From Lactarius indigo (lineage: Eukaryota; Basidiomycota; Agaricomycetes; Russulales; Russulaceae), in contig JAFKAC010000249.1 in assembly GCA_025766275.1 (NCBI GenBank), positions 1 to 45,461 on the forward strand: a stretch of 45,461 nucleotides of DNA, written 5' to 3'. Positions 1-10,869 of this stretch are shown here, in pieces. Under the pieces are notes generated by a model. The model worked only from the letters and a program-made list of their open reading frames with translations. It did not search any database and was not told the DNA's origin. The position numbers and the translations under genes are program-made. Positions within the stretch are counted from its first letter, which is position 1; every line of letters starts with the position of its first letter.

Positions 1-77
1 ACATTTCAGGCAACTTACATGTGACTCAAGTATGTTACAGTTAGATCTGCCACCCCTTAGATTTTTTGGGGGCTGGA

Positions 78-1708
78 CTAATTCTGTAATGTGATCAGCA
101 TGTAATAGGCAAAATGAAGGAGTAACGTACTCTTCTTCATCGGAACCCAATCCAGGACCTCATCTGGACCGGTTAGAAAATGTTCGGGGGTTATAGAATG
201 CGAGCCTGATGGGGATATCAAAGTACCAAAGTCAGGGTGTGTGGGAAGTCCATGATCAAATAAATATTGCTGGTTCCTAGTCCATGTGGCAAGAATTAGC
301 TCCGAAGAAGGAACTTTTGGAATAGAACCAGCACCAGTAAATGAAGGTTGTTCCCACATTTTTGTTATCTCTTCAGCCTCAATTGCCTCCGGATCAACAT
401 ATTCTGGTGTTGGAGCTTGGTTTTCTTTATTCGAGTCAACATCCAATATAGTTTAGATCACTCAAGTCTAATTGTAGAGGGTTTGATGACTCACTACAAT
501 AGGTGGCAATCTCAGAGTCGTCTAGACTCTCGATGTCGACAATAGGTTGAGTGCCAGCAGGGGTGCTTGCATCATATCAATGTTGAAATCAGAGTCATAC
601 TCTTCGTCAATAAATTTATCGATCTGAGGGCGCATCTGAGCGTCCACATCGGCAAAACGCTGCTCAAGCGTCTTCGCGGTCTGAACTGTAGCTGGTACGT
701 ACCATTCAGCCACTCTGCGAGCGTCATAGCGGTATTAACAGAGGGAAAGAAGCCAGGAGTCCTCTGAGGTGAAGAGGATTTGACTTCTGTGCGAGTAGAG
801 ACGCCAGATGACCCAATATGGATCACCTTGTGAGAAGTGGGTGGAGATAATGCGGCTACAGAGGCTATGTGGGAATGCTGGGGAGCGCTGCCACACGCTT
901 TGCCTTTCCCTTTTCCTTTGCCTCGCCCAGATCCTCGTCCTCCGCGCTGCCGATTAGGCTGCTGCTGGGAAGACGGGCCGGGGGCATTGGAAGAGGAAGG
1001 CAATGGCTGCTGCTGACCACCCTGCTTCGAAAAGCGAGGGTTATCGCACTTGCGTTTAACGGCAGAGAGTTTCTGCGCGTTGTGAGCTCCCTTATGCTGT
1101 CCGCGATTAGTTTCAGTTTCAAACTGGCCAATAACTATGCCAGAAACTGAAGCAAGTTTGAGATCAGCAGTTGCAACACCGCTACAGATAATGGGGATAA
1201 GGTTTTCCCATTTCTGAGGAAGCGCAGACATGGCTATCAAAGCCTGAAGGGGAGGAGATATCGCAAGTGTTGTTTGATTAGGAGCAGTGCCAATAGTAAC
1301 AGCACCAAGTCGAGAGAAGGCGGCAGCCATTTTCTCGAAAGTTGCTACTGGGTTTTGGTTTGGATTGAAGTGAATAGAAACTGCTTCTTTAAAATCCTTG
1401 TAAATGCGTGGCAGGGAGACCGCTCCATAGCGATCTTGGACAGCATCCCAGAGCAATTTGGCAGAGGTGCCAGTGACAGCTTGCTGGATGGCAGGAGAAA
1501 GACAAAGGGTAAGATTACCCCTTGCCATTTCATCACTGCGACGCCAGGCAGCTTGGACTTCAGCGGTGGCAGTAGTGTCGAGAGGGATAGAACCATCGAC
1601 GTAACCCCAGAGGCCTTGGGACATGAAGAAGGCTTGCATGGCGTTGGACCAGAGGGTCCAGTTAGAGCCATCGAAGACGGAGACAAGAGTAGTTAATTGA
1701 GACGACAT
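78..1708 (-). pseudogene. Copia-type gag polyprotein, frameshifted
   Basis: Gag-like protein that would package element RNA. The first 340 or so residues, from the ATG at 1708, are open and show the Copia-type gag fold: an N-terminal FDGSNWTLWSNAM motif, then GLWGYVDGSIP, AKLLWDAVQDRYG and LPQKWENL. A basic Gln/Gly/Arg/Lys-rich stretch (GRGSGRGKGKGKGK) stands where a zinc knuckle would be; no CCHC motif is visible. Downstream the frame is lost at about 710, near 570 and again near 450. The continuation in shifted frames is acidic (FADVDAQMRPQIDKFIDEE, then IVDIESLDDSEIATYCSES, then TPEYVDPEAIEAEEI). The gene sits directly behind the Copia LTR and primer site at 2071-2483. No protease, integrase or RT is seen before the left edge. 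Copia-type gag is well supported; the acidic tail is not recognised. Confidence 0.75.
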
Positions 1709-2070
1709 TGTTGGTAAATCTGTTGGTTTTATAGTACGTCAGTATTTAGAATTTTTCATCATAATACTGAGTGAGATAATAAAACCAGCATTAATCCCTT
1801 CGGCTACAGAACATATTCTGTAGCAGACATTGGTCTTTGCAGACTACCAATTGTCTATGCCAAAAGAACTGCTCGACCATGTCAACGTTAGACAGTGGGC
1901 CAAGTCTATGTACTCCTCAAGAGTACAATACTGGGTCTGTTATGAACCAGGGTGCCTCCCGGGGTCTGCTCGCTATTTTCTCATTACCACTCTGTTCATT
2001 GATACAGAGGGTAGGAGTGCGATACCACCAGGTGCAACTTCATCTAGAAGTGCAATGGCAAGCCCTGTAA

Positions 2071-2084
2071 CAGGGCCCATAACC
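2071..2084 (-). promoter_or_regulatory. Copia primer-binding site, half-tRNA type
   Basis: Directly after the LTR end, the minus strand reads GGTTATGGGCCCTG. This is complementary, with one mismatch, to the anticodon arm of initiator tRNA-Met (CAGGGCTCATAACC in yeast). Priming from an internally cut initiator tRNA is known for Copia-group elements. No nucleotides separate the site from the LTR, which supports both assignments. Confidence 0.75.
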
Positions 2085-2483
2085 TGTTGCGCAGCAAAAG
2101 CCTTATAGGCCAAAGCGCAGCACACAGGAAGGACGTTCTCACCTTTGAGTAGGTTGAGAGACTAATGAGAAAGGAGAACGTGCACAAGCAAAGTGGGTGA
2201 TGTTCTGTATTCGCCTCTCTCCCCACATAGGAGGGTATTTATGCTCTATGGCCCCACCATGTCCATTTGCGGTTAAGTGATGAGTAAAGGCGTCCACAAT
2301 ATCGCATTTTTACACACGCCTAATGTGTTTTGCCCTTCTGAGATAGTCATAGGACTTCTCCTCATCACGGGACATGATACGCCCGCTATTGTACGTATCG
2401 TAACTGCCTAATATGGTAAATATAGTACAGTAATGTTGTAACTGCTATAGATAAGGTCCTTATGTACTTATCACGTTTCAACA
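2085..2483 (-). mobile_element. 5' LTR of Copia element (399 bp)
   Basis: The segment is bounded by perfect 5-bp inverted ends TGTTG...CAACA. On the minus strand it carries a TATA-like AGCATAAATACCC near 2232-2246 and is followed directly by the half-tRNA primer site and a gag reading frame, so it is the 5' LTR of an element running off the left edge. Its outer flank is GTCCA (2484-2488), which should recur beyond the left edge as the target duplication. It was inserted into LTR-A: the LTR-A sequence resumes at 2484 exactly where the other copies read on from CTC into GTCCATTG. Confidence 0.8.
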
Positions 2484-2704
2484 GTCCATTGTTACAGACT
2501 CAGTCATCTTAGCACAAGGGGCTGTTACAGAAGGACCTTCCCACCTCAGCATAGGGGGATCACCACAGACTCAGCTACCTTAGCATAGGAGCTGTTACAG
2601 AGTACCTTAGGAGTCGTTGCACACAGTGCCGATCTGACTTGGCTGTTGACTGCCACATGACAGGAAGCCATTACAGAAGACCACGCCCCCGCAGAGGCGT
2701 GACA
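2484..2704 (+). mobile_element. LTR-A, right part (first copy)
   Basis: This is the 3' 221 bp of the LTR family seen complete at 4187-4926 and inverted at 12064-13188. It ends in the family terminus GCAGAGGCGTGACA. Its left part is missing because the Copia element is inserted in it. The flank after the terminus is CCTTG. It contains repeated CTGTTACAGA motifs (CTGTTACAGAAGGACC and close variants), as do the other copies. Confidence 0.8.
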
Positions 2705-3580
2705 CCTTGGGGAGTGATGTAGGTACTTAGTCCCCACATATCCTCACGAGAATGCGGAGAGTTCTCCAACGTGTTATACGTTGGGCTGACATTGGCCCAC
2801 TGCTCTACTTCTCGGTTGACCTGTGAGCGCAACCACTGAGGAGTGTCGTGGTCGGAAATCCACAGGTATTGTGGCGGGTGTCGAGGGGGGTTGTTATCCA
2901 TGAGTTCGATAAGGTTAATGTGCGTTTCTCGTCTTGCTTTATACTCATGGATAAGGTCTGGTGTGCGTAGTGATGAACAGCATAGACAGAACCAGTACTC
3001 ACAGAGGCAAAGAGTCTGTGGTGAGATACTAGTAGCAGGCTGGTTAGCAGCAGAGGAGAATGTCAAGCAGTGAAGCAGAGGGTGTCTGGCACACAAGCAG
3101 TGAGAACTGATGATGTTACATTAGGGAGAAGAGGCTTACCTGGCACACAAGCAGTGAGAACTGATGTGGACCAGGAGTGTACATGGTACTCTACTTATAC
3201 ACTTTCTGGTAGTGACACTGTACAAGGGATGTAACACTAAGTCACGCAGTACAAGGAAGTATTGTTCTACAAACAGACAAAGGAGTGGTCGTTCTGAGAA
3301 CAAGGGAAGAAAGAATAAGGAGAGTCCAGAAGCAAATGATATCATAGTGACATCATAATAAGGATAGAACTAAGTACAGAACAAAGGAAAGTACAAAGGC
3401 GTTATACAATGCAGAGTCTGGATGTATGATGTCATAGAAGTACAGTGATGTCATGTATAACGCAATGGTAAGTCCAGATTGTACAGATCAAATAATATCT
3501 AATCTACAAGTCCTGTATATCTAATCTAAAGCAGTCCATGCTGCAAGTCCGGTCCATATGAGCCGCTAAGTGCGCAAGGG
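2705..3580. other. Unassigned stretch with promoter-like segment and ORF remnant
   Basis: On the minus strand a TATA-like GTGTATAAGTAGAG lies near 3190-3203. A short open stretch follows from about 2970 to 2715 (containing ETHINLIELMDNN and DTPQWLRSQVNREVEQW) that I do not recognise. Two perfect 27-bp direct repeats (3086-3112 and 3140-3166, starting CTGGCACACAAGCAG) lie between them. The arrangement (promoter, repeat, start of an ORF) resembles the LTR and leader of yet another minus-strand element, but no matching second LTR or primer site is visible. It does not resemble the 5' LTR of the neighbouring Gypsy element. Confidence 0.35.
3086..3166. repeat. 27-bp direct repeat pair
   Basis: Perfect copies of a 27-mer beginning CTGGCACACAAGCAGTGAGA occur at 3086-3112 and 3140-3166, 54 bp apart. 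This is a local duplication in a promoter-like segment. Function unknown. Confidence 0.85.
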
Positions 3581-6500
3581 TCACTTATCAACACGTAGGT
3601 TTGACTCCAGTTCCCAGCTATCGTGAGCCGCTGTATACCCTTTCCACCATACCAAATATTGTGGCGTCTTATGCCACCCAAAGAGTTGATAGTCGAGAAG
3701 TTGGTTGACTTCCCATTCCTCTTCGCCATCGATAAGTTCTGGTGGTGGATCCGTTTCCTTATTGCCGTTGATCTCAGTCGTTTTATACGGTGTTAATAAT
3801 CCCGCATGGAACGTATTGTGGATACACCAAGTGGGTGGTAATCGAAGAGCATAGGTGATGTCCGAGATGTGTTGGGTGATGATAAAAGGGCCATACTGAC
3901 ATGGGGCTAATTTGGTCGTGGGATGAGTGGTCCTTAGATTAGTTGCTTCCAACCAAACTTTGTCGCTGAGGCGATAGGGTTGGTAGTGTGTCTCTTTTAC
4001 CCACAATAATTGTGTGGCCTTCATCGCTTCCCTGGCCTGACTGCGAACTTCCTTCAGAGCTTCGAGGCATTCGGTGGCTGATGAGGAGATAGTGACAGTG
4101 GATGTTGGCTGGTGAATGCAAGGGATGAACCCCATAAGAAGTTCGAAGGGCAACTTCTTAGTGGTTTCGGATACCCAAGCGTTGAGTGTCATGAACTCCC
4201 CTGTTACCTTCCCTTTTACGTCCTTATCTGATCTATTCCCCTTCTTGGCAGTCGCCCATTTAGACCTATGCTTCTCCCTTATCTGATTGTTCTAGCACCT
4301 TCTGTGCTATTCTTGTCTATCCTTCTTCTGCCTCGCTGGCATAACACCATCTTGCACGATGTTGATACCATGTTGCCAGCACATCATTCTATCTATAGCA
4401 ACCAGTAGCACTATGCGCTCAGGCGCAATCCTGTACTATATAAAGAACCCTGTAGTGCGCCTTAGCTCCTTAGCTTTGGCTTAATCAACTATCTGCATTG
4501 TATCTCCACTGTCTCCTTGAGTGCCTCAGTTCCTTCAGCACTCAAGCCCTTGACCCAGAACCTCTGACCCTTGACCCTTATCCCCTTTGGGTCATTCCCC
4601 TCTCAGCCTCTGTGCAGGCTTCCCCCTTGACTTCGCTCTCATCCTCTTCCTGTCTTACTGGTCAGCCCAGTAGCACGTGACCTTTGGACTTAGGCCACCG
4701 AGCTCATCCATTGCTACAGACTCAGTCACCTTAGCACAAGGGGCTGTTACAGAAGGACCTTCCCACCTCAGCATAGGGGGATCGCCACAGACTCAGCTAC
4801 CTTAACGTAGGAGCTGTTACAGAAGACCTTAGGAGTCGTTGCACACAGTGCCGATCCAACTTGGCTGTCGACTGCCACGTGACAGGAAGCCATTACAGAA
4901 GACCGTGCCCCCGCAGAGGCGTGACATTGAGGCTGTATTGGGCTATCGGAAGCCATCATGCCCAGTCGTCCTGTTGGTAGTTTGAGAAGATACGTAGGTA
5001 TTGTTCCAGGTGTTGGTTCGTGTGTTCTGATTGTCTGTCTGTTCACGGATGATATGCAGTGCTGATGTTTTGCTCAACGCCAAGGGCTGAGCACAATGCC
5101 TTTATGAAGGATGCTGTGAATCGCAGGTTGCGATCCGATATTAACTTGGTCGGCAACCCATAGTGTGGTACGACATATCGAAGGTACAGCGCCATGACTT
5201 GTGTCGCATCACTAGACTCATGGCAGGGGATGAAGATACTGGCCTTGGAGCACCCTTGATTGGAGATCGTGAGGATCATATCGTATTTGGCTGATTTAGG
5301 GAGCTTAGTGATAAAGTCGAGGGCAACCATTTGAAACAGTAGTGCGTTCCCTGGTGGGTAGATGGGGGAGATTGGTGGCTTTGGTTGATTTGGGAGGTTC
5401 TTGTTTCCCTGACATACGTGGCAGTCCACAATGTAATCTGCAATGTCTGTCCTCATTTTCGGCCACCAGTAGTGTTTTTGTATAGCCTCGGTCATTTTTG
5501 TTTGGCCAGGATGGCCCACTGTAATTGAATCGTGGAAGGATTTGATCACCCCCCTTCTGAGCGGGAGATCGTCCACGATCACGAGGCGATGTTGGCAATA
5601 AACGAGATGAGGAGAGTCGGCAGATCACTGAAGATGATATTGATCAATCCAGTCGGTGGGGAGGTGTGAGAGTTGGAGCTGGTGACATCGATCATCCAGA
5701 GAGATGATGTGAGTCACGTTGATGAAATACAAGTTGGGGAGTACAATGACACCCGTGTTGTCATTAAGAGGTGCAGTAAAGGATGGGTGGCGAGAGAGGG
5801 TGTCGGCATGTAAGGTTGGGCCGGGAACGTGTCACAGGTGTAGATCGTAGTCGGCGAGGATATTTACGAGGCAAGCGACACAATGGTTGATATGTTGTGG
5901 AGACCGATAATGTAACAGGTTCATATGGTCAGTAAAGATGGTGACCAGATGGCGAGCGGCGACCAAAAGGTGTCACCAGTGTTTGAGACCGCACACAAGG
6001 GCTAAGAATTTGCGATCGTAAACATCGTAATTCCGTTCGGCTGCATTGAATGCTTGGGAAAAATAACCAACAACTTGTGGTTTGTTGCGCAAGTCAGGCT
6101 GTGTCAGAATAGCGCCAATCACATACAAAGAGGCATCCGTTTGGATAGAGTACGGTACGTCTGGGTCAGGCTGTCTTAATGCAGGTTGGGAACACGCCAA
6201 GGTAAGCAGTGTATCAAGTGCAGTGGTACATTCCGGAGTCCAACAGAATGGTACATCCTTGCGCAAAAGCTGTGTTAGTGGTCGAGCGAGATGAGCGTAT
6301 CATGGGATGAACAGTCGTTGATAGCCAAGGACGCCTAAGACACTGTGGACCTGTTTTATTGTGGTGAGTGTATGTGGCCAGTCATGGAGACCCAAGATTT
6401 TGTCTAAGCCCATCTGTATCGTGCCTCTGGCTATAGTCATACCCAGGTAGTTGATCTCCGTTTTCTCGAAGTCACACTTAGATAGCTTCAGGAAGTAGCT

Positions 6501-7700
6501 TTCGTCCATCATGACCTGTAAGACTGCACTGACTATGGTTCAATGACGTGTGAGGTCGTGGATGGTGGCAACAAGGATGTCATCCATGTAGATGAACAAT
6601 TCTGCAGGGTACTGATTTAATAGTGACTGAAAGATTTGGTTCATGGTGCAAACAAATGTGGCCAGAGAGTTTGTTAGGCCAAAATACATTACAAGTGGTT
6701 CAAAGAGACTGCGTGGTGTTTTAAAAGCGGCCTTCCACTGATCTCCATCTTTGATGCAGATGTTGTTGTAACCCCATTGTATATCGAACTTAGTGAAAAG
6801 TGTTTTGTCTGCTAGTCGATCTAAGATGTTGGAGATCAGTGGGATCGGGTATGTGTCACAGACCGTGATCTTGTTGAGTGGTTTATAGTCCTGCACAGGT
6901 TGCAGTTTACCGTCCTTTTTCTTTAGAAAGAAGAATGATGAGGCGTAGTGAGACTTTGACTCATGGATGTACCCCTTTTCCAAATGTTCCCGTAGGAATT
7001 TGTCCAGGTGTTCCATTTCTTTAGCGTTCAACGGGTATATTTTACACTGAAGAGTTGGCGGTGCATCAGGGAGTAACATAATCACGTGGTCATCAATTCG
7101 TTCAGGTGGAAAACATTTTGTGGCTTCTTCCGAAAAGACAGTGGTGTAGCATGCATATTGTGAAGGTAAGGTTGTGGCCCCGCTTAAGTCGAACCTTTCC
7201 ACCATTTGTTGTGCGATGGTGTTGATCGTTTCTCGCCATATGAAGGTGAGCCGTCGCTCAGCACCACACAGTTTATTCTCCATCCAGTCTATGTCGGGGT
7301 CGGTGTTTTTGAACCATGGATGCCCTAGGATTACTTGTGGTTGCCCCAGAGTTGTGACGTAGAGTTGCGTGTGGTAGATGTGTCCATCCCAAGTGAGTTG
7401 TATCGGGCAAGCTTTTGTGATAGTGCCATATTAGTTAATTGTTCCATTGGCATTGTAGGCATTTCGAGTCGGGATTGTGACTGTTTGTATTTGCAGTTTT
7501 TCAACCAACGTCGAATCAACGAAGTTCTCAGACGCTCCCAAATCTAGGAGGGCGGGGATGGTGTTTTGTTCTGAGTCGATGCTTAACCTGATGGTGAGTG
7601 TGGACTCATCTTTTTGTGAAATCGTATTGATGCTTGTCGCTGTATCATCGTTGTTGTCGTCATCATCAACCCCTGCCTCGATTAGCATCTGGGATACCAT
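3581..7700 (-). pseudogene. Gypsy pol (protease, RT, RNase H, integrase, chromodomain)
   Basis: Recognisable blocks on the minus strand, in order. Aspartic protease near 7540: IPALLDLGASENFVDS, with DLG in place of the usual D-S/T-G. Reverse transcriptase 7283-6540, with LKKKDGKLQPVQDYKPLN and a catalytic FIYMDDILVA near 6590. RT connection 6512-6300, ending in a stop after the GYQRLFIP motif. RNase H 6266-5973 (SIQTDASLYVIGAILTQ). Integrase H2C2 and core 5582-5043 (HYWWPKMRTDI, VALDFITKLP, LISDRNLRFT). The conserved Glu region follows after a stop and is then cut by the solo LTR at 4926. The rest of integrase is 4192-3730, ending in a chromodomain (TPQYLVWWKGYTAAHDSWE) at 3690-3581. The RT active site is intact but the frame is broken by several stops. 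Confidence 0.85.
4187..4926 (+). mobile_element. Solo LTR-A (740 bp) in Gypsy integrase
   Basis: Ends are TGTCA...TGACA, and the flanks are a perfect 5-bp target duplication TTGAG (4182-4186 and 4927-4931). A TATA box TATATAAA is at 4437-4444. No internal element sequence is present, so this is a solo LTR left by LTR-LTR recombination. It lies inside the integrase reading frame of the minus-strand Gypsy element. The same family occurs at 2484-2704 (fragment, same orientation) and at 12064-13188 (inverted). No full element of this family is in the window. Confidence 0.92.
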
Positions 7701-7849
7701 TTGTCACCTGTTGGCAGCTGATAATCCAAGTAGCCCAGTGATCAGCATTTGTTTATCCAATACGGGTGGCATGGTCGCGACCGTGGGAGGTATTGGAGTG
7801 GAAGCGATTTCGTTGATTTTACTTGTGAACATTTGTTTCTTTGGACAAT

Positions 7850-9754
7850 CTCGAGACAGGTGACCTGATTGTTTACATCGGAAGCAGAGTCCTTCTTTCT
7901 GGCACTGTTCCCACTCAGCCTGTTCCTGTGGTGTTCACTGGCAAGTAGTGGTTGTTGTAACCGCATCGACGTCCATTGGTACGACGTCGTTTTGAACCGT
8001 GGGTTGTGGGACCGGGACCTTTGGTGGCAGGGGAACGGATCCCTTTCCAAGGGCGGCTATGCAATTCATAATGGTGCGAAATCATTGAACTTCTTCCCTG
8101 GTGGCAAGTTTCCAATCGTCCATTGTTACAGGCATCGTCCCTCTTTTTAGGCAAGTGACCAATAGTGTTACGATTTTCCCTTTGGACTCGTTCTTTCACA
8201 TATCACTATTCCTTTCCCGATACTATACGAGCCCTGTACGATTACGCGGACTTTACAATTACCCAGTTCCTATCATGCGCCCTGCTTATCGATGCCCTCT
8301 TCTGATAAAGTTCGACATGTGCCAGGTTCCGTTGTGTTCCCAATCACGTGCGACCCTGCGTGATTCACCTTTGTTCTCAGTACGACGTTCCTTTGTTCCT
8401 CTTATGTACCATCTATTGTTCCAAGACTGGCGATGGCGCCATCTGTTTGTAGCTGCCATACTCACCATTATCTACTTAAACCTAGTCCTACCTAGCTTGT
8501 ACGGTAGACTAGACTTCTTGTGTAATCACTACACTTGTCTAACACGGGACGCCTTCGTGCTTTCCCTGTCTCAAGAACCCTCTTTGCCTTCACTAGACCT
8601 TTGAGTCTTAGCCTTCCTCTACGATCCGAGTGACCATTGTCCTTGTGATCCTTGTGCACCATCCTACTGAAGCCAAGCCTGCGAGCTTGCGCTACCGTTA
8701 CTCAACTGACTCGGTACAGGTCGTACCCTACGCCCCTGTAGTGGTGTAACAAATAGTCCCTTTTTTAATCCTCTACGAAAGAGGTCGACCGTCCCCTTTG
8801 CTGTCATATCCCATTCTGCAGCTTCGGCCAGTTGTTCAAATCGAGTGATATATTCGTCGATGGCATCCCCAGTCATGGTTAGTGCCATTAGTCTCGTGTA
8901 AGCATTTTGTTGGCTAAGGGTGTCGGTCCATGTGGCTTTAAAGTCGGCCACAAATTCATTCCAAAGTCGTTCATCGTTTTCCGCAATTGGGTGAGTGGCG
9001 TGGTTTATTTTTCCCTCAAGTTTACGGTCCTGACTTTGGTTCCAACGTTTGACGTCAGGTCCTTGGATAAGTGTGAGGGCAAGGGAAACTCATTGATAGG
9101 GTGACACCATGCGTTCGTTCGTGCGATTTACACGCCTGAACTGATTAAACTCGTGTAGGAACTGGATACTCCTAGCCCGATTTCTGTCAAAGAACGTGGG
9201 TGCGGCCCCCTGAAGTGGTCCATTCGTTGTGGCGGGAGTTCTGCCAGTTCCTGATCCACTGGCCATTGCTGTGGTGGGTATGATGGTGGGGATGATATAA
9301 CCATGAAATGCGGGGGGTGGCGGTTGAGGAGACTTTTGTTTCCCTTTTTGTTTTAGGGATGCAACTGCCAGTCAATGGGTTGGCCAGTCGTAGTCGGGTG
9401 TCAATTGTGATTCAGTTCAGATTCGTAGCCCCAGCGATGTGGTTGCTCTACTTGTGCACTGTTGTATGTGGCCCAGCCAGGGTAATCCAATAATACTTCA
9501 TACCACGCATTTTCACTCTCGAAGTATTCGACATTGAGACTGGGGTCAGGTGCTTGTTCGAGTGTATATCCTCGATGGTGCTGCCACACGAGGTCGGTTA
9601 CATGTAAGTCAGTGAGGTTCGGTGTCGTTCGTTGCAGTACCAACCGTTTCTCAGTGGAGTCCTGTAGGTCATTTGCCGGTTCGATGTAGGCGAAGTTACC
9701 ATCAGGTGACTGTGCCAGCGTGCTTTCCATGGGGCACTTTCTACGCCGTGCCAC
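7850..9754 (-). pseudogene. Gypsy gag with CCHC zinc knuckle
   Basis: The minus-strand start is about 30 bp inside the LTR/primer site. The first 117 residues (9754-9401) are open, then frameshifts accumulate. A retrotransposon gag core is clear at 8951-8760 (YITRFEQLAEAAEWDM, DLFRRGLKKG). A zinc knuckle CFRCKQSGHLSRDC (CX2CX4HX4C) lies near 7890-7850. The gag core is split by the solo LTR at 8166-8751: without it and one AATAG copy the frame runs on through LKKGLL into a segment with MDDWKLATREEVQ. Role: RNA binding and particle formation. Confidence 0.8.
8166..8751. mobile_element. Solo LTR (586 bp) in Gypsy gag
   Basis: Ends are TGTTAC...GTAACA, with a perfect 5-bp target duplication AATAG at 8161-8165 and 8752-8756. 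Removing it restores a continuous gag frame on the minus strand, which independently confirms the boundaries. No related copy is seen elsewhere in the window, and no promoter motif is clear enough to fix the orientation. Confidence 0.88.
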
Positions 9755-9773
9755 CTAGCAAGGTGGAGTAGGG

Positions 9774-9784
9774 GTCTACTCTTT
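9774..9784 (-). promoter_or_regulatory. Self-priming primer-binding site of the Gypsy element
   Basis: The 11 nt directly inside the LTR read AAAGAGTAGAC on the minus strand. Ten of them (AAGAGTAGAC) are the exact reverse complement of GTCTACTCTT inside the LTR (9918-9927), in the region where the transcript start would be expected. This matches the self-priming arrangement known for Tf1-like chromoviruses, where the 5' end of the element RNA folds back to prime reverse transcription. No tRNA-like primer site is seen. Confidence 0.65.
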
Positions 9785-10129
9785 TGTCATGGTTCCAGCT
9801 GACCATCCATGACATGGGGCATGTTTGGGTGACTTGTTATTTCACAAGTGAAGTATGCTGACTTGGTATGCTCAGAGAACTCACAAGTGAGAGGAAGCTA
9901 CTGGATTTCAAGAGACGAAGAGTAGACAAGCTTTGTACTACTCTATGGCTACATCTTAAGTACTGATACAAACTGTGGTTTTTCGGGACTGTTTTCTGTA
10001 TTTACAAAGCTCCTAATGAGCTGGCAGAACCTCAAGATACGTGGCAAGTGAGCTGGCAAGGAAGACGAGACTGCTGGCAATCAATGTGATGTGTCCGCAT
10101 TGTGACCATGATGTCACCTGTGTGTGACA
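9785..10129 (-). mobile_element. 5' LTR of the Gypsy element (345 bp)
   Basis: Bounded by TGTCA...TGACA, with gag beginning about 30 bp beyond its inner edge on the minus strand. The flanks differ (TCTTT inside, CCTAG outside), as expected for the 5' LTR of a full element rather than a solo LTR. It shares long blocks with the LTR starting at 45242, for example CCAGCTGACC near the end and AAGAGTAGACAAGCT with TGGCTACATCTTAA in the middle. Confidence 0.8.
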
Positions 10130-10869
10130 CCTAGTAACCCATTGAATACTACCTGTCTACTGTATGATGGCTGTACCCATACCCAAACATCGCCATTGGA
10201 GCTCTGCTCAGCAGACTTGATGGACAGCAGACAGGTGTATAAACCCATTGCCCAACCGTTGAATGTACAGCTGTACCCATCAGATGGTACGGTGTGCAGC
10301 CCTAGTTTCCTGTGGTGCAGCTTCACATTGGAAACAAGGTAGGTGTCACCCCTTTTGGTAATTGAGGGGCCAGTGGGAATATCGAAGGTGGGCATTATGG
10401 GAGATTGGGAAGAGGGATTGTTTGTCCTTCCTTCCCTTCCTTCCTACATTCCCAAACCAATACACAGACCACATTATTGACACATTATTTATGCATTGTT
10501 TATGTGTTATTTTATTTTACTGTGATTTCACTCTGGTATTTACTATCATTCCCACACCTCTGCAAAAACATGGTAATCTTTTTTTGTAGCTTCAACAACA
10601 CATCGTAGCTACTTCATTTTGTATATAGTAATAGATGTGTTTATATCCCACTGGAATCAGATTTTTATTTATTTGTTTCTGAATCCGTTCAATGTGGAGC
10701 AACAAATACCACCTCTGCAACTTTCGGTCACACTTTGTCATGGTGGTGGCAGACTAGTGGCAGGCAGAGAAGTAATCAGCATTTGGCAAAAGTGGCAATG
10801 CCAGTCCTCCTGAGGTTCACAGTCAAATGAACGTTCAGCAAATCATATTATTTGATGGTATCTAGGGAT
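10130..10869. other. No gene recognised; right flank of Gypsy, left flank of pogo gene
   Basis: An open minus-strand stretch at 10395-10114 has no recognisable motif. A CCTT-rich simple repeat lies near 10425-10450 and an AT-rich part at 10460-10690. The segment probably includes the 3' untranslated end of the pogo transposon. I could not find terminal inverted repeats. Confidence 0.4.

Larger units (their letters stand above)
3581..10129 (-). mobile_element. Ty3/Gypsy chromovirus element, decayed, with two nested solo LTRs
   Basis: Order on the minus strand: LTR (10129-9785), primer site, gag with zinc knuckle, protease, RT, RNase H, integrase, chromodomain. This is the standard chromovirus order. 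Two foreign solo LTRs interrupt it (8166-8751 in gag, 4187-4926 in integrase); taking out each one with one copy of its 5-bp duplication rejoins the reading frame. Several additional stops and frame changes mean it cannot encode active proteins. No matching 3' LTR is seen after the chromodomain, so the 3' end has been lost or replaced. Confidence 0.85.

Noticed and set aside
869..1150. Plus-strand ORFs across the Copia gag
   Set aside because: Shadows of the gag frame; composition follows the basic Gly/Arg-rich region on the other strand.
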